From: Humulus lupulus
Lineage: Eukaryota; Streptophyta; Magnoliopsida; Rosales; Cannabaceae
DNA: 64,000 nucleotides
Direction of reading: 5' to 3'
Assembly: GCF_963169125.1 (NCBI RefSeq)
Contig: NC_084802.1
Location: forward strand, 11,408,896 to 11,472,895
Part shown: positions 32,901 to 44,451 of the stretch, one piece after another
Layout: every line of letters starts with the position of its first letter
Position numbering within the stretch: position 1 is the first letter of the stretch
Program-made: the position numbers and the translations under genes
The notes under the pieces: model-generated
The model's input: the letters and a program-made list of their open reading frames with translations, nothing else
Database searches by the model: none
What the model was told of the DNA's origin: nothing

Positions 32901-34745
32901 TGTAACACCCTCACTTATTTAGTTAAAACCATATCTGAGGTGTTACGTGTTAAAACTATATCATAATTTATTATTGTGGAAGTCTGGACATTTTTGCCCT
33001 TTGGTGGCTTAAAAGGGATTAAATGGACATAGGGGCATTTTGGTGTTTTGACCAAAAACAGAGTTCTCTTCCTCTCCCACGATCATCTCTTCTTCTTCTT
33101 CTAGGCTTGGATTTTTGAGGCAAGATTGAGGATTCAAGCTATGGAATCAAGGCTTGTGAGCTTAGGTTATTGGTTCAGTCATTGGAAGGGGTTCAATTCA
33201 AGTCATGGGTAAGAATTCTAAGCTTTATTTTCTGGTTTTGCTCTGTTTTTAAGTTAGTTCTTGAGTTTGAAGGTTTGATCTTTGAAGTGGTTATTTGGTG
33301 TGGTTTTAAATGATTTGAAGCTTGGGTTTTGAGGATTTTGTGCCATTGAGATGATTGGGAACTTTGTTTTTGAGATTTCAGTATGTTTGGATAGGTTTTT
33401 GGAAGGATTTAAAATGGGAATATCAGAGTTTTTGGGCTGTGTTTGTGGTTGGGTCGCGACCCTTTTATTATGTGCCTAGCCCAAGCTTGCATAAAAAGAG
33501 GTTTTTGGTTGTTGGGGGCTCTTTGGGCTGCTGCCCTTTTTTTTTTTCAGGTCGCGACCCACGACGCAGACAAAGAGGGGTTTATCCCCTGTTCTTGATT
33601 AGGCCACGGCCTGGGTTTTGGGGCTGCGACCCAAAAGGGCCAAAATGAGTTTTTATTGATGGGAACTTAAACCTAAGGCCTCACAATCGTTCCTACTACC
33701 CGTTTTAGTAGGATTTGCCGTCCCGGAGGCTAGGTCTTGGTCTGAGAATATTTTATTACTCATTTTATTAATGAGAGTTTATATTTGGTTATGATTATGT
33801 GACCGCTACTGATTGTTCTCAATTGTCGTTCTTTTATTATTTCACGCTCGAACCAGAGGTAAGAAAACTGCACCCAGTATGCGACATGCATGATTATTGA
33901 TGAAGCATGTTGAGTGCTCTATATATGATCATTGATTGCATAGTAAATGCATAGCAGCTTTGCTTATCTGTGTATGGTACTGGCTTATTAGTCAGAGAAC
34001 GACAATGGTGTTTAGTATTGATTCTGAAGCTGTGACTTATCAGTCAAGCTCAACGGTGATATGAGCACCAGTCGTATGGTATTGGCTTAAGAGTCAAGAA
34101 CGACATTAATGTGTTTAACACAGGCCCAAATGATTAGATCTAATCAACATGAGCATTAAATGAATCATCATGAGCATTAAATGCTTGACCGACCTCAAGT
34201 TCGAAGAAAACTAAAAGCGCTTGTCTAGTCTAAAGACTAGTTACATAAAGCCAGAGCTAAAAGGCTCAGGTGACTAAATGTCACATGGCTTAGGGTGTAG
34301 AGCCCTAGAGATAGACTTAATAGTCATCAATCCAGAGATAGATTTATTAGTCACTTATCTGATTAGGGTGCGGAGCCCAAAGTGTGACTCACAATTTGAT
34401 TAGGGCTGTAAGCCCGAGAATGATTACCATGATCATTTATTGATATTACATACATGCAGTAATAAGTTTTCTTGCTGAGCCTTGGCTAACAGGTGCTATG
34501 TGGTGCAAGTAAAGGGACATAAAAGCTCACCCAACCTTGAGTGGAGAGCTTAGGTGGCGATGTGTACATATGCGGCCGCTTGACCACCATGGCCAAGGTG
34601 TTTCTCAGAGGAACTAGGGGTTAATCCTATTTTTGTCGCTTAGGTCGGCGTGTTGTAATTTTAACACTGTAATGACCATTTTGGATTGTAAATAACTTTA
34701 TGAACACTTTTATGGGCCCATGTACAGTTTTATGTTTTAAATAAA
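32901..34745 (+). mobile_element. LTR-like segment of a third Gypsy family, right end uncertain
   Basis: It begins TGTAACACCCTCAC. From about 34480 it shares a long core (CTTGCTGAGCC, AGGTGCTATGTGGTGC, TACATATGCGGCCGCTTGACC) with the reverse strand of the LTR starting at 63113. No coding domains are present. I could not find a matching target duplication, so it may be a solo LTR with a damaged end or a fragment. It contains GGTCGCGACC palindromes. Confidence 0.5.
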
Positions 34746-36480
34746 ATATAGAGAAAATTACATTTTACACGGTAATTAAAAAAAAAATCATTTTATACTG
34801 CAAATTATATAAATTATAAAATTACGGTCCTTCTCCGTGTACGGAACCTTGTGTTCTCCTTAGTTGATATTCTTTTGTGCACTATATCTGTAACCTTGAG
34901 TCAACATTTTGCTTTAGTCAAATTAACATTTTATACATATATATATATAAATATATTTATTGTCAAATCGTGTGGTATTCTACATTTATTTAGTTAATAT
35001 ATTTTGTCAAATCATTCTTTTTATTGAGAAAAGTGAAATCAATTTAAAAGATTCAAAATTATTTCCTGCTTTATTTAATTTATATATTTTCGTTATACAT
35101 TTACAACATTAATTAGACATATCATCTTATATTAATAAAGACAAAATTTTAAGATATGCCTTCAATGTAAAAAATGAAATGGTTTTGTGCTTATTTGATG
35201 AGGCCATGAACTTTTGTAACATATATTAATATTAGCAAAAGAAATAGAAATAAAAAATATTATATATTTTTTAAAATCATAGCTAGTCAAATCTCAACAC
35301 ACAATGTTAAACAAAAATCATAATCTAGTCCAAGTTTTAAGCTTTGTTATAAAAATATATTTTAAAGTTAAAAAATTAGTTTTATAAATATTTGTAACAA
35401 TCATGTTAAATAAATTTATATATATTTTTGTAAATGTTAGTTACAAAAATAAACTTTTTGGTTGTGAAATTAATTTTGTAAACTATTGTTACAAAAATGT
35501 AAAACTAGTTTTAAAAAATATTGTATTTCACCACTCTATAACCACATTTTTCATATAAATATATAATTAATAAAGTGTTTTATAAATAATGAATATCTTA
35601 AATTTATATTTTTAAGTTATATAGCATAAATATGATGTTTCCTATAATTTTTTGGTACAATATTGTAACAATATGAAAAAGTATTATATTTTTATGTATA
35701 TTTTAGTTATGATTTCTTAACTATAAAATATTTTCGTAAATGTTAGTTACAAAAATATATTTCTTAGTTGTAAAACTAGATTTGCAAACTATTATTACAA
35801 AAATAAAAAAAATTAGTTACGAATTTGTTTGTAAGTTTTTTCTAAAAAAAAAATCTACAATTCTATAACTGATTTTTGTAAATATTATTTACAAACATGT
35901 AACAGATATTTACAATTTTGTAATAGATATTTACAAGTTTGTAAACGTTGATCACAAAAAAAATGTATTTTACCACTTTTATTAACAATTTTTGCCACTC
36001 CGTATTTACACTTTTGCCTCTCCGTGTTTTTATCTAAAAATTGCGTATTTTTGTAATGCACCGTATTTTTCAAATTTTTTTTAACTTTTAGTGTATTTTT
36101 GTAGATTTTCCTTTTTATAATCACATTTTCTATAATACTCTTACTCAAAAACATTGTGTTGTGAGTGTTTGAGCAACAAAAAAAAAAATGGTATGACAAG
36201 AACAGTAACCAAAATATTGGGTATTAAAAAAAAGTAATTTAAAATATGGATAAAAATGAGATAGGGTACTTACCCTTCATTTATATATATATATATTTAT
36301 ATATAGACTACATATGTATAGGGACACAATCTTAGTAATTCTATGTTAAAATATTGATAATTTCAAAACTTAAGTTTTTAAATTTTTTTACATATATAGA
36401 CTACATGTATTGAAGGACACAAGGTTTCTTTGTTCATATTTCTTTACTTTTTTTTTATTTGATATTTGTCCTCAAATGAA
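34746..36480. other. AT-rich region with dispersed short repeats, no gene
   Basis: The motif TTAGTTACAAAAATA and its variants recur between about 35390 and 35960, often with the complement TTTTTGTAA close by. The stretch near 36255-36272 (GGGTACTTACCC) resembles the end of the MITE at 26072. No gene is seen. Confidence 0.55.
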
Positions 36481-36494
36481 TAATATATATATAG

Positions 36495-36725
36495 GTGAAT
36501 CTAGGGCCAGGCCTAGAGTTGTAAATGTGGGCCAGCCCGACCCACATTTTCGTGCTTCCAAATAATTCGAGCCAGCAAGCTGGGCCGGGCCCGTATTTCA
36601 ATTCGTGTTGGGTCGGGCCGGCCCATATTTGAAAGTGTAAGCTCAGCACGGCCCATAGGTCCGACCCATGTCGGCGCCGTGCTCGTGCCGTGTTGGGCCC
36701 GAGTCGGGCCAGCGCACTTTCCTTA
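36495..36725. mobile_element. GC-rich fragment with GGGCCGGCCC runs, possibly of a hAT-type element
   Basis: A sharp GC-rich patch in AT-rich DNA begins TAGAGTTGTAAATGTGGGCC and holds several GGGCCGGGCCC and GGGCCGGCCC runs. Similar starts followed by such runs are common in plant hAT-derived repeats. No target duplication was found, so the class is tentative. Confidence 0.35.
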
Positions 36726-36844
36726 ATAACCATTTACAATGGGGATCATAATTATATGTGTTTAAAATATAATGTTTGTTATATGTTAATTTAAACAATT
36801 CTCTATGTATTTTGCTTGATTGAAGTAAGCTAAACATTTCAAAG

Positions 36845-37010
36845 CCCTACAAGAAAATGGGGTCTTTACCTACCAATTGTAAGTGTAGGCAAAACTAGCC
36901 TAATGGTGGGTAATGTGGTTTACCTACCAATATTGAATTGGTAGAGATTGGTAGGTAAAGGTTAGTGGGGAAAGAGTATTTACCTACACTTATTAATACT
37001 GATAGGTAAA
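36845..37010. repeat. CACTA-2 left subterminal repeats
   Basis: There are four or more copies of TTTACCTACCAAT or ATTGGTAGGTAAA. They are the same as those at 53640-54137 and different from the CACTA-1 motif. Confidence 0.75.
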
Positions 37011-37054
37011 AAAATCAGTGGACCCCACTAAGTTATAAATCAATTGATGAGTCA

Positions 37055-37330
37055 GCAGATGACGTGTTTGACGACGTGGCATCCTACGTGTCTGCTGACA
37101 TGGTTTCCATAGTTTTATGTGTCTGATGACGTGGCATCCTAGGTGGCATACAACAATATCGCCACTTGGCATCTTGTGGTTGCTCCACGTGTCAAACAAT
37201 AATTTGTCCACGTGTTGTTTGATAATTAGTACATATGTCATCATTTGATATAGACCACGTGACATCATTTTATTAGTCTACGTGGCATGATATTATTGGA
37301 CCATGTGGGGTCATTTTATTAGCCCACATA
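37055..37330. repeat. Cluster of ACGTGG / CCACGTG motifs
   Basis: About ten ACGTG-core pieces occur in 275 bases (GACGTGGCATCCTA twice, CCACGTGTC, CCACGTGTTG, CCACGTGACATCATTTTATT, CTACGTGGCATGAT). They are embedded in degenerate repeats of about 40-60 bases that end with CATTTTATTAG. Confidence 0.7.
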
Positions 37331-37495
37331 GCATGATTTTATTGGTTTATTACATAATTTATATTTTGGTCAAATGTAATGGTTATGTGTAGGTAAAAGA
37401 TAATAACAGTTATTATAAATGTTCTATATTAGAAATAAACTAGAAAAAAACCATACAATAATAAAATGTTTAATGCTAAAATTCTTTATAATGTT

Positions 37496-38193
37496 TGTAG
37501 TGGACAAAATTCGTATACTTGAAAAATAATAGTCCAACAAGCAGTCAGTCAGCCCAATAAGCTATCTAACTAGCCAAGAAGGCCCAAAGCCCATGTAAAA
37601 TAGGCTCGCATATACAAAGTAACATCCAATTACCCAAAACCATACCCGGACCCGAATTCGGATATACTCAGTCAGCCAGGGACCTTGAAACAGTCAAGAC
37701 TCCCATCACGTTCGCCAAGAATCTCGGAATAAAACCACTTGGAGCGAGTCAAACGAATGAGAAAGACGGAGGAGGACGGAACGAGAAGGAGGACAATAAA
37801 TAAGACCATCAGAGATTGAGAAAAGGCATCAAATAATCACTGAACTTTCTTTACTCTCTAATTGAAACGAAGGCTACTCTATTTCTGAGCAATCCAGTCA
37901 AGGAAGACTAATTAGCCAATCTGATTGGACCTGACCTAGTCGCTTGACTCCTCCGTCATCGCCACCGTCACTCTGACCATTTTACGACTCCTCCATCCAT
38001 CATCATTTCGACTATTTATATCTTAATTTTATTACTTTCTATTAGCTCTCGTTACAACCCGACTGACTTGAGCGTCGGAGTCCCTTTGGCTGACACCCCA
38101 CCGGTGCTCCCAATTGAACTCTCGTCTCTCTTCTTTTTGTTATTGACAGGTTGCTGGTGCCCCTCTAATCAATTGTAGGAAATCACCTCTACA
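37496..38193 (+). repeat. Tat-2 5' LTR
   Basis: It runs from TGTAGTGGAC to CACCTCTACA. It is 698 bp and about 99 percent identical to the 3' copy. Confidence 0.94.
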
Positions 38194-38215
38194 ATTTGGC
38201 GCCCACCGTGGGGCC
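38194..38215 (+). promoter_or_regulatory. Tat-2 primer-binding site
   Basis: ATTTGGCGCCCACCGTGGGG directly follows the LTR. TGGCGCC fits the complement of a tRNA 3' end. It differs from the Tat-1 site. Confidence 0.7.
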
Positions 38216-38264
38216 CTAGCAATCAGACGATCGACAAAGAGATCAAGAAGTTCACTTGAGAGCC

Positions 38265-39985
38265 ATGTCAGACGTGACTGAGACACCCGATCTGTCTGCT
38301 CAACTCGCTGCTCTTACTGCCCAGATGAATGAAGAACGCGAGAAAATGAGGAGGCTCGAAGCTGAGAATGGTGACCTGCTCGTACGAATGGAGGCCATGT
38401 CCTCTCAAGCCACCGAGGCTCAGCCATCCCGCTTCCGAGGCCCAGTTAGCCCTATGCAACCTCTGGGAGACCTCACTCCTATCTCTAACAGTGATGGACC
38501 GAATCAGACAGTTCCATCACCCTCGGTAAGGAATTATCAAACTCCACCCACCATGTCTAACATTCAAAATTATGTTGTCAATACAGGCGAACAGGTAACC
38601 ATGACTGAACATGGACATTCATCTGCGCCCGGATCACAGCAGATTCCGGTAGTCAGCCAGCCAGCCGGTGCAACTGGACAGCAACAGATTCCAGGAGCCG
38701 GTCAGCCAGCCACTGGACCCGGACAGCAACAGACTCCAGGAGCCAGTCAGCCAGCCACTGGACTCGGACAGCAGCAGGTTCCAAGCGCTAGTCAGCCTAC
38801 CATTGGAGCCAGCCAGATCATCATTGGAGCTGGTCAGAATATACCTGAGCAACAGGTAATCGGATTAAATCACCCAGTCGTGAGCGAGCCAATCCGCCAA
38901 GCAACCACAAGCTCATTTCCAATCCAAGATCCTGAGTTGGCTCAAAAGTTAGCTGAGATGGAGGCACTCATTCAACGGATTCCTGGGATGCCGGCTCCGA
39001 TTAAGAAGAGTGCAGCAAGCTGTTATGCAGACTCTCCATTCGTAGACGACATTGCACTAGTGGAAATGCCAAAGAAGTTCAACTTCCCAAATATGAAGAT
39101 GTTTGACGGGACGTCTGACCCGGATGATCACATCGCACAGTATAGGCAGAGGATGTTCACCGTTGCCATCCCACGCGATATGAGGGAAGCATGCATGTGT
39201 AAGGGGTTTGGTTCTAGTCTAATTGGACCAGCCCTCCAGTGGTATACTAATTTACCTAATAATTCTATTTCTACTTTTGCACAATTGACTGACACTTTTG
39301 TTGAGCAGTTTGCTAGTAGCAGGAAACTTGAAAAGTCTGCAGAAGACCTCTACATCATAGTTCAATGACGGGGTGAGCCTTTACGAGAGTACGTAGGCCG
39401 CTTCAACAAAGAAAAGGTTTCTATAACCCATTGTAATCAGGACACAGCCATCTCAGCCTTCCGCAAGGGACTCCGGTACGACTCAGACCTATACAAAGAA
39501 CTTACCAAGTATCCTTGCAAGACGATGGAAGCGTTCTCGCCAAAGCCTGGGCACAGATCAAGTGGGAGGAGGATGAAGCTAACTATTATCACTCTTCTCC
39601 AAGGAAAGACACTCGAAGAGACTCAAGGGCAGGTAGACGGCAGAGTGATAGACGATCCGAGCCATACCCATATCCCAACAGATCAGAGAGCAGAAGGAGG
39701 GAGTACAACCGGTCGTCCGAGACACGTCTGCGAGATGGACCAAAGATACCAGAATACAATCTCTCAATTTCACCAGCCGAAGTCGTTGGCGTACTGAAAG
39801 GACTCGGAGACAAAGTGAAATGGCCGGAAAGGATGAGGACTCCGTCTGACCAGCGAGACAAAGCAAAATGGTGTGAATTCCACAATGACCACGGTCACCG
39901 AACGGATGAGTGCATTGCCTTAAAACTCAAAGTATCCAACCTATTAAAACGTGGTCACCTGACTGACTTACTTACAGACAAAGGC
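38265..39985 (+). pseudogene. Tat-2 gag
   Basis: ATG 38265 starts MSDVTETPDLSAQLAAL with a coiled segment. A Gln/Pro-rich stretch of repeated units (GQQQIPGAGQPATG and variants, about 38630-38860) follows. The gag domain has MFDGTSDPDDHIAQYRQRM and GPALQWYTNLP. A TGA at 39366-39368 interrupts it, and reading continues with GEPLREYVGRFN. A one-base frameshift lies near 39530. The zinc knuckle CEFHNDHGHRTDEC is intact. Gag and pol share one frame after the shift, so this was a single polyprotein. Confidence 0.87.
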
Positions 39986-40690
39986 AAAAGAACATTCCAG
40001 CAGGAGGCAGACAGGTCAGTCGTCCGAAGAGAAGTAACCCCGCCGAAGCCACCTACTCATGAACGGACGGTGAACGTAATAACTGGTGGCTCTGAGGTAA
40101 GCGGAATCACCCATTCAGCAGCCAAAAGACATGCCAGACAGACCAACTGGATCAAAGGAGAGTCCAGTGAGACAGAGAAGAATACCATCAACCTACCAGC
40201 CCAAACCATCAGTTTCTCAACAACAGAGTCAACCAGACTCCTCAACCCACATCATGATGCTCTTGTCATTGCACTTTACATTGCTAATTGTCTTACTAAA
40301 CGTATACTTATTGATAATGGTAGTTCAGCTAACATTTTATTTTTAAGTACTCTCAGGGAAATGGGAATAGATGAATCAAAGATTATAAAGAAGACTACAA
40401 TCCTCATCGGTTTCAGTGGAGAACAAAAGAACACACTAGGAGAGATCGAGCTACCTGTCTATGCCGAAGGAGTCAATCTATGCACAAGATTCCTGGTAGT
40501 AGACTCTCCGTCTGCTTACAACGTGATATTAGGTCGACCATGGATACATGAAATGGAGGCAGTCCCTTCAACATACCACCAAGTCCTAAGGTTCCCAACT
40601 AAGTGGGGAGTAAAAGAAATTAAAGGCCAACAGAAAGATTCGAGAGCATGTTACCAGACTACCATGAAGGCCAAACCCGCTCAGTTATAG
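39986..40690 (+). pseudogene. Tat-2 aspartic protease region
   Basis: It follows the zinc knuckle in the same frame. A linker carrying NVITGGS is followed by the active site ILIDNGSSANILF and the second motif YNVILGRPWIHEME. The domain itself is open. A TAG at 40688-40690 separates it from RT in frame. The enzyme would cut the polyprotein into its parts. Confidence 0.87.
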
Positions 40691-41554
40691 CAATTACAGG
40701 AAGACAGACTGACTGACTCCCAGATGAACCAACCAGACATGGAGGAGTTGGACGAAGTCCAGATACATCTGGACTATCCAGATCACAAAGTCCAAATCGG
40801 ATCACGATTGGACCCTGACATCAGAACTGAACTCATTAACTTTTTATCTGCCCATTATGATTGTTTTGCTTGGTCCCATGCGGACATGACTGGAATTGAC
40901 CCCGAAATAATTGTCCATAAATTGCAGGTTGATCCAGACTACCCACCAAGGAAACAAAAAAGAAGAAAATTTGCCCCTGAAAGGAACAAAGCCATTAACG
41001 AAGAAGTTCAAAAGCTTATTGATAATGGGTTTGTGAGGGAGGTGCATTATCTCGACTGGTTGGCTAACGTAGGCATCGTGAAAAAAAAGAATGGCAAATG
41101 GCGAGTTTGCATTGACTTCACAGACCTCAACAAGGCGTGTCCAAAAGACTCATTCCCATTACCGCACATAGACATGCTAGTAGACGCCACAGCCGGTCAT
41201 GAACTCCTAAGCTTCATGGACGCATACTCAGGATACAACCAGATCCTGATGCATCCAGACGACCAGGAAAAGACAGCCTTCATGACCAACTTAGGCATAT
41301 TTTGCTACAAGGTCATGCCATTCGGATTGAAGAACGCAGGAGCAACATATCAGAGACTAGTCAACAAGATGTTTGTCGGCTTGCTAGGGAAGACGATGGA
41401 AGTCTACATTGACGACATGCTCGTCAAATCCCTCATTGCAAAGGACCATATCAGCCATTTAAAACAATCTTTTGACATTCTTAGGAAATATAATATGAAG
41501 CTGAATCCAACTAAATGTTCTTTTGGTGTGACTGCAGGAAAGTTCCTTGGGTAA
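40691..41554 (+). pseudogene. Tat-2 reverse transcriptase
   Basis: Motifs in order are VCIDFTDLNKACPKDSFPLP, SFMDAYSGYNQI, FGLKNAGATYQR and the catalytic EVYIDDMLVKS, then NMKLNPTKCSFGV. The frame meets TAA at 41552-41554 right after KFLG and continues open beyond it. The frame is the same as that of protease and integrase, so this is a single nonsense codon. Confidence 0.9.
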
Positions 41555-43984
41555 CTAGTAACCCAAAGGGGAATTGAGGCAAACCCAGCACAGATAGAGT
41601 CAATCCAAAGGATTCCTTCCCCAAAGTGCGTAAAAGACGTACAGAAACTAACTGGACGCATTGCAGCACTCAGCCGATTCATCTCAAAGTCTTCAGAACG
41701 ATGTCACCTCTTCTTCAACACACTAAGGAAGTCAAAAACCTTCGAGTGGACAGCTGAATGTGAAGAGGCACTGGGCCAGCTAAAACAGTACCTGACCAGC
41801 CCGCCTCTCCTCTCAAAGCCAAAAGACAATGAGACATTATTCATCTATCTAGCAATATCCAAGACGGCAGTTAGCGCAGTCCTAGTCCGGGAAGAGGAAA
41901 GCAAGCAATCTCCAGTCTACTATGTAAGCAAAGCTTTGCTTAACGCAGAAACCCGATATAGCCAGCTGGAGAAGCTTGCACTAGCACTCATCCACGCAGC
42001 AAGGAAGCTACGTCCATACTTCCAGTGCCATCCAATAACGGTCTTGACCACCTTTCCACTCAAAACAATCCTCCACAAACCAGAACTATCAGGCAGACTG
42101 ACCAAGTGGGCGGTAGAGCTCAGCGAGTACGACGTAACATACAAGCCACGAACTTCCCTCAAATCTCAGGTATTAGCTGACTTCATTGCAGATTTTACAC
42201 CTAATATGCATGTGCAGGCAGAAAAAGAACTTTGTTGTCTGACCGAGGGACAGTCAGTCGGAATCTGGAAGTTGCAAGTAGACGGCTCAAGTAACACCAG
42301 AGGAAGTGGACTCGGACTCGTCCTGACTTCACCCCGAGGTGACGTAATCGAACAAGTAGTCCGATGCGGGTTCAAAGCTACCAACAATGAAGCTGAATAC
42401 GAAGCAATGATAGCTGGACTCGGACTAGCCAAAGACATGGGAGTAAAAAAGATCGTGGTCTTCAGTGATTCTCAATTGGTAGTCAACCAAATGCAAGGTA
42501 GCTATCAGGCCCGAGATAACAAAATGACAGCCTACCTCAACAAGACTAAAGAGTTGCAGTCAATCTTCGACGAGTTCACTATCAACCAAGTACCAAGAGG
42601 GGAGAACAGTCATGCAGATGCATTAGCAAACCTTGGATCCTCCATCCAGACAACCGACCCCAAGACAATACCTTTAATATATCTCCAATGGCCAGCTGTC
42701 TGGAAAGATGAAGAAGAGCAAGTTAATGACATCTCCAACAACCGAATATGGATGACTCCAATAGTCGAGTACTTGGAACAGGACATTCTCCCCGAAGATA
42801 AGAACGAAGCACGTCGGGTCAAGGCTCAGTCAGCCCGCTTCACTATTATACAAGGTAAACTCTATAAACGTTCATTTTCTGGTCCATATTTGAAATGCAT
42901 TAACCCTGCAGAGGCCAAATACGTACTGGCTGAGTTACATGAAGGAGAGTGCGGCAACCACTCTGGAGGACGAAGCTTGGCGCACCGTGCCCTAACACAA
43001 GGCTACTACTGGCCAACTATGCGGGCTGATTCCTCTGATTATGCAAGACGATGCGACAAATGCCAACGGTTCGCTCAAATATCCCACCCACCTCCAGAGC
43101 GTCTCATCTCAATCACATCCCCTTGGCCATTCATGAAATGGGGGATGGATATAGTAGGCAAGCTTCCAACCGCACCAGGACAGAAAATGTACATGCTTGC
43201 AGTGACCGACTACTTCAGCAAGTGGATCGAAGCAGACTCATTCCACCAAGTCCGAGACAAAGAAGTAAAGGGTTTCATTTGGAAGAATGTGATCTGTAGG
43301 TACGGAGTACCAAAAGAAATTGTGACAGACAATGGTTCTCAATTCATCAGTTTCGACTTCCAAGACTTCTGCAAATTCTGGAACATCAAGCTCAGCTTCT
43401 CGACACCAAGGTATCCCCAAGCAAATGGACAGGCAGAGTCATCCAACAAGACCATCATGAACAACATCAAGAAGCGCCTCGAAAAAGCTAAGGGAAGATG
43501 GGCAGACGAGTTGCCGGGAGTCCTGTGGTCCTATCGAACCACAACCAGGACTGCGACAGGGGAGACACCATTTTCATTAGCTTACGGGATGGAGGCAGTC
43601 ATCCCTACTGAGAGCGAAGTTCCGACAGCCAGATATGAGCTAACTACTGACGAAGAAAATTGGGAAAACATGTTCCATGAACTCGACACCATCGACGAAA
43701 GAAGGGACAAAGCACTCTTAAGAGTCTCGGCCTATCAATAGAGCATAGCCAGACATTACAACAAGAACATCCGCACTCGGACATTCAAAGTAGGAGATTG
43801 GGTTCTACGAAGAGTCTTCCAGAACACTAAGGAAGCTGGAGCAGGTAAGCTCGCCCCGACATGGGAAGGTCCCTACCTTATCACAAAGGTAGTCGGACAT
43901 GGAGCATACAAGCTACAAACAAAGGAGGGACGCGATATCAACAACAGCTGGAATGCTATCCACTTAAGACTGTATCACTCTTAA
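41555..43984 (+). pseudogene. Tat-2 RNase H, second RNase H and integrase
   Basis: After the TAA the frame goes on with the Gypsy RNase H (TAVSAVLVREEE, ETRYSQLEKLALALIHAARK). A second, archaeal-type RNase H follows, with LQVDGSS, NNEAEYEAM, FSDSQLV and SHADALA. The integrase then has the HHCC domain (LHEGECGNHSGG ... CDKCQRF) and catalytic GMDIVG, TDNGSQF and ANGQAESSNK. A TAG at 43739-43741 cuts the C-terminal domain (FKVGDWVLRR, WEGPYLI), and the frame ends at 43984. All catalytic residues I checked are present. Confidence 0.9.
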
Positions 43985-44451
43985 CTTAACCCAGTCTACT
44001 TTCATTTTCTTTCATCAGTAATCTCACAAGATCTTCATTCGAGCAACATACTGACACTTATAATGCAGGAAGTGTCAGAACTACATTTGGGCTTGATCCC
44101 TGCAAAGGGTATGTAGGCAGCTCCACGGAGCGCAGCCCCCTATCACAACCATTTTTTCTTTATATATATACTACGAACAGTTCAATAACAAATCTAAATA
44201 TAAATTGACTAAGTCACTTTATACTTAGATTGGGGGAATAAGACACTAATACTCCATAAGTCATTCAGCCAATCAGCATTCGATACAATAACTTAAAAAA
44301 CACTAACAGAAGCTACAACAAGCCATAATACAACAAAACTAGGTCAGTTAGATCAGGATACAATACTACATAAGAAAAAGTTCATACAACAACTAGAAAA
44401 GGCCCGAAAAACTCTGTTATCCGACGACAATGAACACGAGTAGAAGAGGAA
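43985..44451. other. Space between the convergent Tat-2 pol and antisense genes
   Basis: There is no gene. The stretch holds the motif GGGTATGTAGGCAGC (about 44108) and AT-rich DNA. Both convergent genes would end their transcripts here. Confidence 0.6.

Noticed and set aside
33355..33648. Frame of 97 codons in the LTR-like segment
   Set aside because: It lies inside an LTR, begins in AT-rich DNA and shows no domain.
32896..34712. GCCCA as target duplication for the LTR-like segment at 32901
   Set aside because: GCCCA occurs before 32901 and again near 34709, but the segment would then end in GG and not in CA, so chance is as likely.
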